Source of the DNA: an uncultured Lachnospiraceae bacterium
Lineage (GTDB): Bacteria > Bacillota > Clostridia > Lachnospirales > Lachnospiraceae
Direction: 5' to 3'
DNA length: 64,000 nucleotides
NCBI GenBank assembly: GCA_910577045.1
Contig: CAJTLB010000005.1
Location: 1-64,000, forward strand
Shown here in pieces: positions 50,589 to 60,270 of this stretch; within the stretch, counting starts at the first letter, position 1; each line of letters opens with the position of its first letter. Below the pieces are notes generated by a model. It did no database searches. It was not told where the DNA came from and saw nothing but the letters and a program-made list of their open reading frames with translations. The translations under genes and the position numbers were made by a program.

Positions 50589-50628
50589 CCAAAAAAAATC
50601 TGTCTCAATTCTTAAAATTTCTTAACTT

Positions 50629-51609
50629 TTAACTTTCTATTTTTCTTTTCCCAAATTCATATAGATAAATAAACATATTCCTAATTAATTCTATTTCCAA
50701 ACAAATATCATTTTTTATATGCCCTTTCTGGAATGGGACTTTCTTTACTTTACCTAATGTACAAAATCCCTCCACAATCCCTTTTACATAAGTTTTCCCA
50801 AAACCTATTTTTACAAAAAACAGCCATTTTATAAAATATCCTGCCAATAGTGCAGGAAAATTCAAGATTAACTGCCATGCAGGCATATTTTTATAATTCA
50901 AATACACACTATTCCTAGAAGAATGCCTTACTTTAAATTCATTATACTTTGATCCACTTGTCCCGCTTCCCACATGGTACACCTCTGCTGTAGGGCAAAA
51001 ATAATTTAGATACCCATATTTCCTTGCCCGGTATCCAATATCCATATCTTCTAGGTAGGCAAAATGGTTTTCGTCAAAATATCCTATCTCCTCAAATATA
51101 CTGCATCTATAAATAGCCGCACCTGCACAAGAAGAAAAAACAGGGGCAGCATTTTTATAATAACTTGCTTTCCTCCCCACGCCTCTTTGGAATGGCCAGC
51201 CTAAAACACAATACATATCCCCGGCATCATCTAATAATTCTCTCTCTTTATAATTTAACATTTTACTGCTAACTGAAAAAATACGTTTATCCTGCTTTAT
51301 CATCGCATATAGTTCTTTTACAAAATCCTTGTCCGCTTCTGTATCATTATTCAGTAACAACACGTAGGGTGTTTTAGATAAATGTATCCCCATATTTACT
51401 GCATTGCAAAAACCATAATTTTTCTCCCGCTTTACTAATTTTACCCATGGATATTCTTGTTCTACTATTTCCCTGCTTCCATCTGTAGACCCATTGTCAA
51501 TTACAATTGTCACAAAGTCTTTATAACTTTGTTTTTTAATAGAATCTAAGCAAGGCTTTAAAAAATGTTTCCCATTATAATTTGGAATAATTATTGTCAC
51601 CTCTGTCAT
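50629..51609 (-). CDS. Glycosyltransferase family 2
   Basis: This GT-A fold enzyme of about 326 residues is predicted to act at the cytoplasmic face of the membrane. It begins VTIIIPNYNGKHFLKPCLDS and has VIDNGSTDGS, the LLLNNDTEAD metal-binding motif and YLEDMDIGYRARKYG. It resembles rhamnosyl- or galactosyl-transferases of O-antigen and exopolysaccharide loci. The start ATG at 51609 overlaps the stop of the upstream gene (ATGA), with GGGAG before it. The longer frame to 51675 lies inside the upstream gene. Confidence 0.87.
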   Translation of the reverse strand: MTEVTIIIPNYNGKHFLKPCLDSIKKQSYKDFVTIVIDNGSTDGSREIVEQEYPWVKLVKREKNYGFCNAVNMGIHLSKTPYVLLLNNDTEADKDFVKELYAMIKQDKRIFSVSSKMLNYKERELLDDAGDMYCVLGWPFQRGVGRKASYYKNAAPVFSSCAGAAIYRCSIFEEIGYFDENHFAYLEDMDIGYRARKYGYLNYFCPTAEVYHVGSGTSGSKYNEFKVRHSSRNSVYLNYKNMPAWQLILNFPALLAGYFIKWLFFVKIGFGKTYVKGIVEGFCTLGKVKKVPFQKGHIKNDICLEIELIRNMFIYLYEFGKRKIES

Positions 51610-53480
51610 CTGTGTGTCTCCCTCTCTACCTCTTTCCTTACCAGATCTATATAATATCCCTTTGGCCGTTTCCATTCTTTCTTTGTTTTTAGGGAAAAAT
51701 CAGCCCGATCTAAAGTTAGGTTAGGATTATAATATGGGTCCCCATCCTCTAATGTCTTCTTCCATTTCTCCCCAAATATTAAAATTTCTTTATGGAAACG
51801 GAGCTTTTTCTCTGGCGTATCTTCTGCGCCCCTTGATTTTGATTCATAATGGTAAGCTTCTGCATAAGGATTATATACAATCAGCTTGCCCCGTTCTCTT
51901 AGTTTCATACAATAATCAATATCATTAAATGCGACAGACAAATCCATAGAAAGCCCGCCTACGCTCAAGAAATCTTTTGTCCTTGTCATCATACACGCCG
52001 CTGTTACGGCACTATAATCCTGCTGGCACATAGCGCGGGCAAAATATCCCAATTCTTCCTTTTTCTGGTTGACAAACGCATGTCCTGCAATTCCGCCAAA
52101 CCCGATTACCACGCCTGCATGTTGGATTGTATTATCCCCAAAATACAGCCTTGCGCCGACTGCGCCAACATCTTTGCGCATTGCATAGCCAAGCAATTCC
52201 TTTATACAATCCCTGCCAATCAATTCAATATCGTTATTTAATAAAAGCAGGTATTCCCCTCTAGCAAAACTAGCACCAAAATTATTAATTGCTGAATAAT
52301 GGAACCCACCTTTTTCTTTCCAAATTACTACTTGTACGCGGCTATCTTTCTTCTCTAATTCTTTATAATAAGCAAATGTACTTTCCTTTTCGCTATTATT
52401 TTCAATAATAACCACTTCAAAATTTTGGTAAGAAGAAGCAAATAATGATGCCAAACATTTTTCCAAATCTTCTATATGGTCTTTATTTGGAATTAACACG
52501 GAAACCAAAGGTTCTTCTTCCCAATGGTAAATTGTCCTATAAATCCCAAGGGAAACACCATTTTCCACAGAAGCTGGTATGCCTAGCCTTTGGTAATGTT
52601 CTGTAATAGCCCTTTTCCCTGCCTCAAACGCATACCGTTTGCTTTCAGGGTTCTCTGAAGTAGAATCCCTATGGCACCGCCAATGGTAGAGTATCTTAGG
52701 GATATGCACAATCTTCTCTGTCTTTTCGGCAGCACGCAAAATATAATCATAATCCTGTGCGCCATTCATCTGTGGTAAAAAACCTCCTATTTTTTCAGCA
52801 AGTTCTTTTTTTATTACACATAAATGGCAAATATAATTTACACTCCTTAATAAATCAATATTAAAGTCTGGCTTAAAATGAGGCATAAAAAATTTTCCTG
52901 TTTTCCAATCTAATTTATCCTCATCGCTGTATAATAAATCTGGCTGTTCCCGCTTAATGGCAGATGCCATTTCATAAAGCGCATTTTCTGTTAATAAATC
53001 GTCATGATCCATAAATACCAAATAATCCCCAGAGGAAAGCCCCATTGCCTGGTTTGTATTTTCTGGGATTGGCAATGGTTTATCTGAAGAAATAAAATGG
53101 ATATTAGGGTTCTTTTGCTGGTATTCTTTTATAATCTTTTCCAGCCCACTGTCTTTCCCAGAGCCATCTGACAAACAAAGTTCCCAATTATGATAAGTCT
53201 GGCTTATTACAGACTCTATCATATCCCTTAAAAACCGATCTGGCGTATGGTAAAGAGGGACAAGCACACTGAAAAGCGGCATGGTCTCCCATGTCGCATC
53301 CTGTTGCCTAATAAGCTCTTCCCTAGAAGGCCCATTCTCTTTCAGCCATTTATGGTAATCGACAGCCGGCCTAAGCCTTGCCTTTAATTTTGTATAAAAA
53401 GCCGATACCCCCTCTTTTTTAAGAGTTTGAAAGCCTTTTATAAATGTTTGTACTGTCAGCTTTTCTGCCAATCTCATCAT
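51606..53480 (-). CDS. Two-domain glycosyltransferase family 2 protein
   Basis: This 624-residue protein has an N-terminal accessory region followed by two GT2 modules. The first (about 70-290) has FSVLVPLYHTPDRFLRDMIES, LSDGSGKDSG and FMDHDDLLTENALYEMA. The second (about 320-580) has VSVLIPNKDHIEDLEKCLASL, IIENNSEKES, LLNNDIELI and FNDIDYCMKLRERG. Twin GT2 enzymes can add two successive sugars. It is coupled to the next glycosyltransferase gene and lies 4 bases after ugd. Confidence 0.87.
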   Translation of the reverse strand: MMRLAEKLTVQTFIKGFQTLKKEGVSAFYTKLKARLRPAVDYHKWLKENGPSREELIRQQDATWETMPLFSVLVPLYHTPDRFLRDMIESVISQTYHNWELCLSDGSGKDSGLEKIIKEYQQKNPNIHFISSDKPLPIPENTNQAMGLSSGDYLVFMDHDDLLTENALYEMASAIKREQPDLLYSDEDKLDWKTGKFFMPHFKPDFNIDLLRSVNYICHLCVIKKELAEKIGGFLPQMNGAQDYDYILRAAEKTEKIVHIPKILYHWRCHRDSTSENPESKRYAFEAGKRAITEHYQRLGIPASVENGVSLGIYRTIYHWEEEPLVSVLIPNKDHIEDLEKCLASLFASSYQNFEVVIIENNSEKESTFAYYKELEKKDSRVQVVIWKEKGGFHYSAINNFGASFARGEYLLLLNNDIELIGRDCIKELLGYAMRKDVGAVGARLYFGDNTIQHAGVVIGFGGIAGHAFVNQKKEELGYFARAMCQQDYSAVTAACMMTRTKDFLSVGGLSMDLSVAFNDIDYCMKLRERGKLIVYNPYAEAYHYESKSRGAEDTPEKKLRFHKEILIFGEKWKKTLEDGDPYYNPNLTLDRADFSLKTKKEWKRPKGYYIDLVRKEVERETHR

Positions 53481-53483
53481 TTC

Positions 53484-54812
53484 TCAACCCTTTGCTTTAG
53501 CAGTATCTAAATAATTAACGGTGCGCCTGCCAATACTATCATAAATTACCTGTACATTTTGGAAAGTAGAAAGCGCATAACAATTCCTTCCATCAATAAT
53601 AATCGGTTTCTTCATATATATTTCAAAAACAGTAGCTGGAAGTTTCTTTATTTCTTCCCATTCTGTAAAAATAAAGCAAATATCTGCATCCCTTAATGCC
53701 TCTTCTATTGTATCACAATAAAAAATCTCTGTTGGATACAACTTTTTATAATTATTAACCCCTACTGGGTCCCAAGCCTTGATCTTACAATTTTCATCTA
53801 ACAAAATTGGGATACTTACTAAAGATGGGGCTTCTCTTAAATCATCTGTCCCTGGCTTAAAAGTAAGCCCTAATACTGCTACGGTAAGCCCTTCTAAACT
53901 CTCATAATATTTTTGTGCCTTTTTAATTAACTTATACTTCTGGTTTTCATTTGTTTCAATAGCTGCCTTAATTGTCTTTAACTCATAGTCATTAAAGTTT
54001 GCCAGCCAATGGAGCGCTTTTGTATCCTTTGGGAAACAAGAACCGCCATACCCAATCCCTGCACTTAAAAATTGATCCCCTATCCTTTTATCGTATCCCA
54101 TTCCTTTTGTTACGTCCCCAATATCCGCCCCTACAATTTCACACAGGTTTGCAATTTCATTAATATAAGAAATTTTAAGGGCAAGGAAATCATTGGAAGC
54201 ATATTTTATCATTTCTGCACTTTTCCGGTTTGTAAAAACCTTTGGCGCATCAAAATCTTGGTACACTTCTTTTAACCGTTCTGCGGCAAATTCACTTTCT
54301 GTCCCGATTACAATACGGGAAGCATGAATAGTATCTTGTACTGCTGTCCCTTGTGCCAAAAACTCTGGGTTTGAAGCTACATGGACAGTTACTTCTTCAT
54401 TCTCCATATTGGCATGGATATATGCTTCTACCTTATCATTTGTGCCAATTGGGACAGTTGATTTTACCACTACCACACAGTCTTTTTCTACAGAACGGGC
54501 AATTTGCCCTGCTACTGTAAATACATAACTTAAATTTGCAGACCCATCCTTTTTCTCCGGCGTCCCAACCCCAATAAAAATAACATCTGCATCTTTATAA
54601 GCATTATAGTAATCCGTAGTAAAAACTAACCTCTCCATATTTTTTTCCATTAACTCATCAAGCCCTGGCTCATAAATTGGAGAAATACCTTTTTTCATAA
54701 TCTCTACTTTTTTTGCATCTACATCTACACAAGTAACCATATGCCCATGTTCTGCCAAGCAAACCCCTGTCACTAGCCCTACATAGCCTGTCCCTGCTAC
54801 TGCTATTTTCAT
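53484..54812 (-). CDS. ugd: UDP-glucose 6-dehydrogenase
   Basis: This 442-residue NAD-dependent enzyme makes UDP-glucuronate. The N-terminal Rossmann motif GTGYVGLVTG (residues 7-16), the IFIGVGTPEKKDGSANLSYV loop, the catalytic Cys in GIGYGGSCFPKD (about residue 260) and the C-terminal LTFKPGTDDLREAPS identify the family. The product could supply an acidic sugar to the polysaccharide made by this cluster. The length is normal. Confidence 0.94.
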   Translation of the reverse strand: MKIAVAGTGYVGLVTGVCLAEHGHMVTCVDVDAKKVEIMKKGISPIYEPGLDELMEKNMERLVFTTDYYNAYKDADVIFIGVGTPEKKDGSANLSYVFTVAGQIARSVEKDCVVVVKSTVPIGTNDKVEAYIHANMENEEVTVHVASNPEFLAQGTAVQDTIHASRIVIGTESEFAAERLKEVYQDFDAPKVFTNRKSAEMIKYASNDFLALKISYINEIANLCEIVGADIGDVTKGMGYDKRIGDQFLSAGIGYGGSCFPKDTKALHWLANFNDYELKTIKAAIETNENQKYKLIKKAQKYYESLEGLTVAVLGLTFKPGTDDLREAPSLVSIPILLDENCKIKAWDPVGVNNYKKLYPTEIFYCDTIEEALRDADICFIFTEWEEIKKLPATVFEIYMKKPIIIDGRNCYALSTFQNVQVIYDSIGRRTVNYLDTAKAKG

Positions 54813-54877
54813 CTGTCCCTCTCCTTCTGGCTGTTTTTCCAGCCATATACTCTAGTTTTCTAAATGGTATTATTTTG

Positions 54878-56098
54878 TTATTCCACATGTATATCACGCC
54901 TGTATACCTGCTTATAGACAGGCACCACAAGCATAAGGAAACGTATGCTATTTGCCACTAATGCCCCTGCTGCTAAACCTATTAAACCAAAACTTTTTGC
55001 GCCTAAATAAGCAGCCGCTATAAATAAAACCGCATAACAGACTTCTACTTTTACTTGAAGTTTCATAGGGCAAAGGCGGATTGCTAACATATTGACAATA
55101 CTACAGCTATAATAAACAATCTGTGCTAAATTCCCAATATCCATAATTGGCTGGCAAGCCTGATAGGAGGAAGGATATAAAATATATACCATAACCCTGG
55201 AAACCACTAGGCCTGCTACAAAAAATAAAAGTATGGCGCCCACAGATCCCGCCACCACCCGGTTTACCATTTTCCTATCCAGCGAAATTAGCCCTTTTGA
55301 TATATTACTTAGTAAAACGGCTGTAATTGGCGGAATCACAAGTGCTACGCATTTCCCATAGGTCGTTGCAATATAATATACACTAACCAACTCGTCATTC
55401 AATAAAAATGCCACTAAAAAACGATCCATATAAATTAAGGCATAACTTACTAAATAAGAAGAAGTTAAGGTCAATGTATTTTTTAATGTCCAAGAAAACC
55501 TTTCTCCTAAAACCTTCTCTGCATAAAATGCCTTTCCAGCTACTCCTGCATAAAAAACTGCTGCTGCCTCCCCTAGTATTAAAATAATATACCAAGGTGC
55601 CCCATAAAAAAAGAAAAAATAGCCTGCCAGATAGCCTGCTGACATAAAGACAGAAGAAAGTAATATTTTTTTATAATTTATCTCTATCCGAAACATACAT
55701 TCCGAATAAAGCCGGAGCATCATAAATGCCCCAGCAAGCCCCAGCATAACCCCATTCCAAATAGTTTCCTTCTCCACGGCCCACGCATACGCCAATAATG
55801 CCAAAAATGTAACAACTGCTTCTATCCCAGCAATAAACCGATATTGTGCCGATCGCGCCTTGTCATTTGCTTGGTTTAATACGCGGATATGGTTTAATGC
55901 TTCCCCAAAGCTATATGCCAGGATACTAATATACCCTAATATTAACACATACCTCCCAAATCCAGCATCGCCCATCCGCATATTCATCCACGGTTCTATT
56001 AGAAACTTTAAGGTTAGAAAAAATATCACCTTTGCCCCAATGGACAGTATTCCGTCTAATACCATTTTATTGAGCAGAAGTGCCTTTATCTTCTTCAA
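54878..56098 (-). CDS. Flippase of the polysaccharide-transporter (Wzx) type
   Basis: This 406-residue membrane protein has about 12 predicted helices and few charged residues between them. The N-terminal region (GAKVIFFLTLKFLIEPWMNMRMGDAGFGRYVLILGYISILAYSFGEALN, seen in pieces) follows the MATE-like flippase pattern. It would flip lipid-linked repeat units across the membrane. Its start overlaps the upstream glycosyltransferase gene by 32 bases. A dedicated polymerase (Wzy) was not recognised. Confidence 0.78.
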   Translation of the reverse strand: MKKIKALLLNKMVLDGILSIGAKVIFFLTLKFLIEPWMNMRMGDAGFGRYVLILGYISILAYSFGEALNHIRVLNQANDKARSAQYRFIAGIEAVVTFLALLAYAWAVEKETIWNGVMLGLAGAFMMLRLYSECMFRIEINYKKILLSSVFMSAGYLAGYFFFFYGAPWYIILILGEAAAVFYAGVAGKAFYAEKVLGERFSWTLKNTLTLTSSYLVSYALIYMDRFLVAFLLNDELVSVYYIATTYGKCVALVIPPITAVLLSNISKGLISLDRKMVNRVVAGSVGAILLFFVAGLVVSRVMVYILYPSSYQACQPIMDIGNLAQIVYYSCSIVNMLAIRLCPMKLQVKVEVCYAVLFIAAAYLGAKSFGLIGLAAGALVANSIRFLMLVVPVYKQVYRRDIHVE

Positions 56099-57026
56099 AG
56101 TTAATTCTCTCCTCTTCCACTACTAATGGCCTTCTCATAATACGGGAATTCATTGTTAAAATATATTCTCCTAATAACCCTACAAAAAATAACTGTATCG
56201 ATCCCAATACAAACATCCCTATTAACACAGGGGCCATCCCTGCTGAAAACCAATCCCAGTAAATTAATTTCATTACCAAATATACTACCGCAATAACCAT
56301 ACTAATGGCAGAACAAATACAGCCAAAAAATGTTGCCAATCGCAGCCCTGCTTTCGTATAAGAAGTAATGCTTAACATTGCTGCATCATACAAGCGGTAA
56401 AAATTATTGCTGGTTTTCCCTGCCCGGCGTTTTGGCTGCTCATATGGGATATCCTTTCTTTTAAAGCCCAATTCTGCCACAATTCCCCTAAGGAATGGCG
56501 TAGGGTCGTCTAACTGCCTTAACACTTCCAAAAACCTTCTGTCATACAGCCCAAAACCTGTAAAATGTTCAATCTGTTCTACATCTGACAATCTTTTAAT
56601 AAGCTTATAATAACAGCTTCTTAAAAAATACATTACCTTATTTTCTTTACTGCTGGTTTTAATGCCAGAAACAATCCTGTATCCATTTTCCCATTCTGCC
56701 ACAAATCTAGGGATCATCTCCACAGGGTCTTGGAAATCAGCTACCAATAAAATAGCACAATCGCCTGTTGCCTGTAATAGCCCATAATAAGGAGATTTAA
56801 ACTGCCCAAAATTCTTTGCATTAAAAATTGCTTTTATTTTATGGTTCCCTGCACATAATTCCCGCAATAATTCTCTTGTTTTATCCTGTGAATCATTATC
56901 AATAAAAACAATTTCATAATCATATTGTGGAAGAGATTTCTGGAACTCTGCTATTACCGCATTACTAATGGGTATTACATTCTCTTCCTCATTATAGCAT
57001 GGTATCACTATACTGATTTTCTTCAT
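56067..57026 (-). CDS. Glycosyltransferase family 2, GtrB/DPM1-like with two C-terminal helices
   Basis: This 319-residue protein has a catalytic domain beginning SIVIPCYNEEENVIPI, with IDNDSQDKTRELL and LLVADFQDPVEMI (the metal-binding DxD is replaced by ADFQDP, as in the dolichol-phosphate-mannose synthase group). Two membrane helices follow (about 228-255 and 263-290). Such enzymes load a sugar onto undecaprenyl phosphate for side-chain modification. Its 3' end overlaps the flippase gene by 32 bases. Confidence 0.86.
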   Translation of the reverse strand: MKKISIVIPCYNEEENVIPISNAVIAEFQKSLPQYDYEIVFIDNDSQDKTRELLRELCAGNHKIKAIFNAKNFGQFKSPYYGLLQATGDCAILLVADFQDPVEMIPRFVAEWENGYRIVSGIKTSSKENKVMYFLRSCYYKLIKRLSDVEQIEHFTGFGLYDRRFLEVLRQLDDPTPFLRGIVAELGFKRKDIPYEQPKRRAGKTSNNFYRLYDAAMLSITSYTKAGLRLATFFGCICSAISMVIAVVYLVMKLIYWDWFSAGMAPVLIGMFVLGSIQLFFVGLLGEYILTMNSRIMRRPLVVEEERINFEEDKGTSAQ

Positions 57027-57034
57027 TTCTGCTC

Positions 57035-57994
57035 CTATCTATCCAACTTGGCAGACTCTATCTGCCATGCGACTGTTTCCTGAATTCCTTTTTCAAAGGT
57101 ATATTCTGGCACAAAACCAGTATCTTTTGTTAATTCTTCTATATCGGCACATAAATACATTACTTGGTTCTGGTTATAAGGAAGCTTCCCTATCCCTAAT
57201 CCTGCCAATGGATTTGTATTATCCCGGATTATTTTTATATATTCTTTTAATGGCCTTGCCTGCCCGCTTCCTAATGGATAAACTTTCCCGTCTATCCCTT
57301 GCCTAGCTGCTAAAAAAAACGCTCTCGCCGCATCTTTTACATACAAATAATCCCATAACTGCCCACCCTTGGAAAAAGATGGGCTCCCCTTTTGCAACCA
57401 TGTTGTTATCGCAGACATTACCATGGTTTTTTCTGTATCCCATGGCCCATATATACTTAAAATCCGCATCCATATATGGTCTATCCCAAGCTCTTGGCAG
57501 TAAATACGGCTCATCTGCCCTGCAGCCAGCTTTGCCATGCCATACCCATTTTCAGGAAATACCGGCGTATCTGCCCGCAGCTTTTTGCCTTCTTGTACCC
57601 TTCCATACTCTGCCTGGGAGCCTGCCCCCAGAAACACTTGGCAGCCTAACTTTTTTGCCAATGAAACCGCATCCAATGTATATTGGATATTTTTACTTTG
57701 CAAAACCATCTGGTTCCTTGCCTCTCCAAAAGTCCCTGCCCAGCCAAAATGAAAAAACGCATCTGCATTGCCAATCTTCTTATAAATTTCTTCAAAAACC
57801 CTATTATCCTTTAATTGGTCTAAATCTGCCCAAACCTTATAAAGGCCTTGTAACACACAAAGCCTTTCTGCCCTGGAAGAACCCGGTCGGGCACATACTG
57901 CTACTTTTATTCCCTGTGAAAGCAGCAGTTGTGCCAATGCCATCCCAATCATCCCAGAAGCCCCTGTAATAACGGCTGTTTTTATTTCTCTCAT
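57035..57994 (-). CDS. NAD-dependent epimerase/dehydratase (extended SDR)
   Basis: This 319-residue protein has the Rossmann motif VITGASGMIGMALAQLL (residues 8-24), FHFGWAGTFG, and the catalytic YGMAK (Tyr-xxx-Lys, about residue 153). The substrate domain has LSIYGPWDTEKTM. It resembles GDP- or CDP-linked sugar reductases and 4-epimerases of polysaccharide loci. It lies 3 bases after a ThDP enzyme gene, so the two may act in sequence on one nucleotide sugar. Confidence 0.82.
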   Translation of the reverse strand: MREIKTAVITGASGMIGMALAQLLLSQGIKVAVCARPGSSRAERLCVLQGLYKVWADLDQLKDNRVFEEIYKKIGNADAFFHFGWAGTFGEARNQMVLQSKNIQYTLDAVSLAKKLGCQVFLGAGSQAEYGRVQEGKKLRADTPVFPENGYGMAKLAAGQMSRIYCQELGIDHIWMRILSIYGPWDTEKTMVMSAITTWLQKGSPSFSKGGQLWDYLYVKDAARAFFLAARQGIDGKVYPLGSGQARPLKEYIKIIRDNTNPLAGLGIGKLPYNQNQVMYLCADIEELTKDTGFVPEYTFEKGIQETVAWQIESAKLDR

Positions 57995-57997
57995 ATT

Positions 57998-59845
57998 TTA
58001 ATGTCCTATTACTGGAATAAACATATTTTCCTTAAGCTCCTCTTCTGGTAAAAATGGAGCTAAATCCTCTAACGGCGGGGATACTAAAGTACCATCTGGC
58101 AATCGTTTTGTCGCCGATTTTGGCTCAAAGTTTTGATCCATAGTTACAAAAACCTCACAAATAAATGGCGCCCCTGCTGCTAACACCCTATCCAGTTTCC
58201 CTGCCAACTCCTCATTCTTTTCAATTTTCTCATAAGGATAACCATATGCAGCAGCCAATTTTTCCATATTAGGGAAACTCAAATCCCCACTGTCATACCC
58301 AATCCCCACAAGCGGCTCCCCAAAAAAGTTCTTTTGCGTCTGCCGGATAGAATGATAGCCTTGGTTATTAATAAGAAATATTTTTATTGGCATCTGGTGA
58401 TGGATAATTGTCTGTAATTCTTGTAAATTCATCTGGATACTTCCGTCTCCTGTTACCAATATAATATCTTTACACTGTTTTTTATTTTCTCCCTTTAAAG
58501 CCTGGTTCCCATATTCCCCAACGCAGGCCCCAATTGCTGCTGGAAGGTCATAGCCCATAGAAGCAACTGCCGAATTAATAATAAACCTTTGCCCTTTTTT
58601 TATCACATACCCATGGCTTCCTACTACACAAGCAGACCCATTCCCTACCACTGTCACCTGCCCATCTGATAAGCGGCTGCTTAGCTCTTTTATAAAGGCA
58701 TACACATTTGCCTGCCCTTCTGCCTGATAATGCTTTTCTTGTACCACAGGATATTGGTTTTTCCATTTCCTACAGATAGTAAGCCATTCTTCGCCTGCAA
58801 ACTGCATGGAAGGCTCCCATTGATTTAACAGCATAACAAGAAATTCCTTTGCATCTGCGTGGATAGGCAAATCTACATGGAGTGTCGGCTTTTTCATCTC
58901 CTCTGCATCTGCATCCACCATAATTACTTTTGCCTCTCTTGCCCATGTAGTATAATTATACCCCACTTGCCTAATGCTTAACCGGTTTCCAACAGCTAAA
59001 ACACAATCACTATTTTGGACTGCAAAATTACCGGCACGGTCTCCCATAATGCCGCCCCTGCCTACATAAAGTGGATGGGCATCATAAATTGCATCAATAC
59101 TATCCCAGCCAGTTACCACTGGTATATTTAACTTTTCTACTACTTCCATAAATATACTATGTGCACCAGCTATCCGAATCCCATTCCCAGCATAAAAAAC
59201 TGGCCTTTTCGCCTGTTTTAACATAGATACCACCTGGCTTACCGTTTCTTCTGTAACGCTAGGGACTTCTTTTTCCAGTTCCACTGGATCAAAACCTTCC
59301 AATTCCTCTTCCTCTACATAAGCCCCTTGTACATTTAATGGAATATCTAACCAGCATGGCCCCGGCCTTCCTGTCTGCGCCAAATACAACGCTTTTTCCA
59401 AAGCATAACGGATCCGCATAGGATCAATTACCATTTCACAATATTTTGTCATACAGCCAACTGCTAGCGTAATATCGAATTCCTGATCTCCCATGGCACG
59501 TAATTTTAACCCTGTGCTCCTAGCTGTTGTATCATACCTTACTTGGCCAGATAATACTAACATAGGGATCGAATCCAAATATCCCCCTAATACACCTGTA
59601 ATCGCATTTGTCCCACCAGGGCCTGTTGTAACACATACAGCCGCAATTGTATTATGGATCCTTGCATAACTTTCTGCAGCAATCGCACATGCCTGCTCAT
59701 GATGGTTATAAATACAAGTAAGACCCGGCTCATGCCCAAGCCCATCATTTAAGTGCATTGCTCCTCCGCCTGTTACCGTAAACACGTGGGAAATACCCTC
59801 TTGAACTAACCTTTTCGCAATATAATTTGAAACTTTAATTTTCAT
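57998..59845 (-). CDS. ThDP-dependent enzyme, acetolactate-synthase-like
   Basis: This protein of about 615 residues has three classic domains. The pyrimidine-binding domain has TVTGGGAMHLNDGLG and YNHHEQACAIAAESYAR (catalytic Glu of the ThDP site). The central domain is FAD/ADP-like. The pyrophosphate domain has LVTGDGSIQMNLQELQTI and FLINNQGYHSIRQTQ (GDG...N motif). It differs from biosynthetic IlvB in context: it sits in a polysaccharide cluster beside an SDR enzyme and without an ilvN. YerE-like addition of a two-carbon unit to a sugar is one possibility. The start is the ATG at 59845, with GAGG upstream. Confidence 0.83.
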   Translation of the reverse strand: MKIKVSNYIAKRLVQEGISHVFTVTGGGAMHLNDGLGHEPGLTCIYNHHEQACAIAAESYARIHNTIAAVCVTTGPGGTNAITGVLGGYLDSIPMLVLSGQVRYDTTARSTGLKLRAMGDQEFDITLAVGCMTKYCEMVIDPMRIRYALEKALYLAQTGRPGPCWLDIPLNVQGAYVEEEELEGFDPVELEKEVPSVTEETVSQVVSMLKQAKRPVFYAGNGIRIAGAHSIFMEVVEKLNIPVVTGWDSIDAIYDAHPLYVGRGGIMGDRAGNFAVQNSDCVLAVGNRLSIRQVGYNYTTWAREAKVIMVDADAEEMKKPTLHVDLPIHADAKEFLVMLLNQWEPSMQFAGEEWLTICRKWKNQYPVVQEKHYQAEGQANVYAFIKELSSRLSDGQVTVVGNGSACVVGSHGYVIKKGQRFIINSAVASMGYDLPAAIGACVGEYGNQALKGENKKQCKDIILVTGDGSIQMNLQELQTIIHHQMPIKIFLINNQGYHSIRQTQKNFFGEPLVGIGYDSGDLSFPNMEKLAAAYGYPYEKIEKNEELAGKLDRVLAAGAPFICEVFVTMDQNFEPKSATKRLPDGTLVSPPLEDLAPFLPEEELKENMFIPVIGH

Positions 59846-59926
59846 CCCTACCTCAATTCTGGCTTTCCAGCCTTTCACTCATATGTGCATTATACTCCGA
59901 CTTTCTGTAAAAAACAAGGCGCAATC

Positions 59927-60025
59927 CTATAAATACTTCTCCATGCGTTCCGTTGTATGGTTTAAACGTTTATAACGCTCTTCCTTATTATTATAAATAT
60001 ATTTTTGTCCAAAGCCCTCTTTCAT
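59927..60025 (-). CDS. Small ORF (32 residues) of unknown function
   Basis: On the minus strand an ATG at 60025 opens a 32-codon frame ending in TAG at 59927. The peptide is basic and helical (MKEGFGQKYIYNNKE..., ending TERMEKYL). AAAGGGG lies at good spacing upstream. It lies in the 408-base gap between the ThDP enzyme gene and the terminator of the flagellar genes, after a possible -10 (60083-60088). Too short to judge by composition, but the ribosome site supports translation. Confidence 0.4.
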   Translation of the reverse strand: MKEGFGQKYIYNNKEERYKRLNHTTERMEKYL

Positions 60026-60082
60026 TTCCAATTCCCCTTTCTGTTGTTATTTTGTTTTTCTTGTAAACATATCTTTTCTTCT

Positions 60083-60088
60083 AGTATA
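60083..60088 (-). promoter_or_regulatory. Possible -10 box upstream of the polysaccharide cluster
   Basis: TATACT on the minus strand lies about 60 bases before the small ORF and after the flagellar terminator. No good -35 is visible, so this is only a candidate start of the cluster transcript. The rest of 59879-60190 is AT-rich and holds nothing else recognisable. Confidence 0.25.
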
Positions 60089-60190
60089 ATGTATTTTCCT
60101 ACACTTCCACAGTCTTTTTTTCAAACTTTCCTATCGCTAATTTTAACAAAAAAGAAAACATTTATGGGTATATTGGCAAACGTTCCCTAA

Positions 60191-60254
60191 AAATAAAAAT
60201 GCCACCTTTTCCTAATAGAATCTTTCTACTAGGTAAATGGTAGCATTTTTATTT
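60191..60254 (-). terminator. Terminator after the flagellar filament genes
   Basis: AAATAAAAATGCCACC (60191-60206) pairs with GGTAGCATTTTTATTT (from 60239) around an inner hairpin. The stem is flanked by A- and T-rich runs on both strands. It ends the flaG-fliD-fliS transcript and separates it from the polysaccharide cluster. Confidence 0.7.
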
Positions 60255-60270
60255 TATTCTTCTTTTAGCT

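Noticed and set aside
57379..57969. A 196-residue plus-strand frame opposite the epimerase gene.
   Set aside because: It is antisense to a clear SDR gene, has low-complexity Leu/Pro/Ser composition and no ribosome site.
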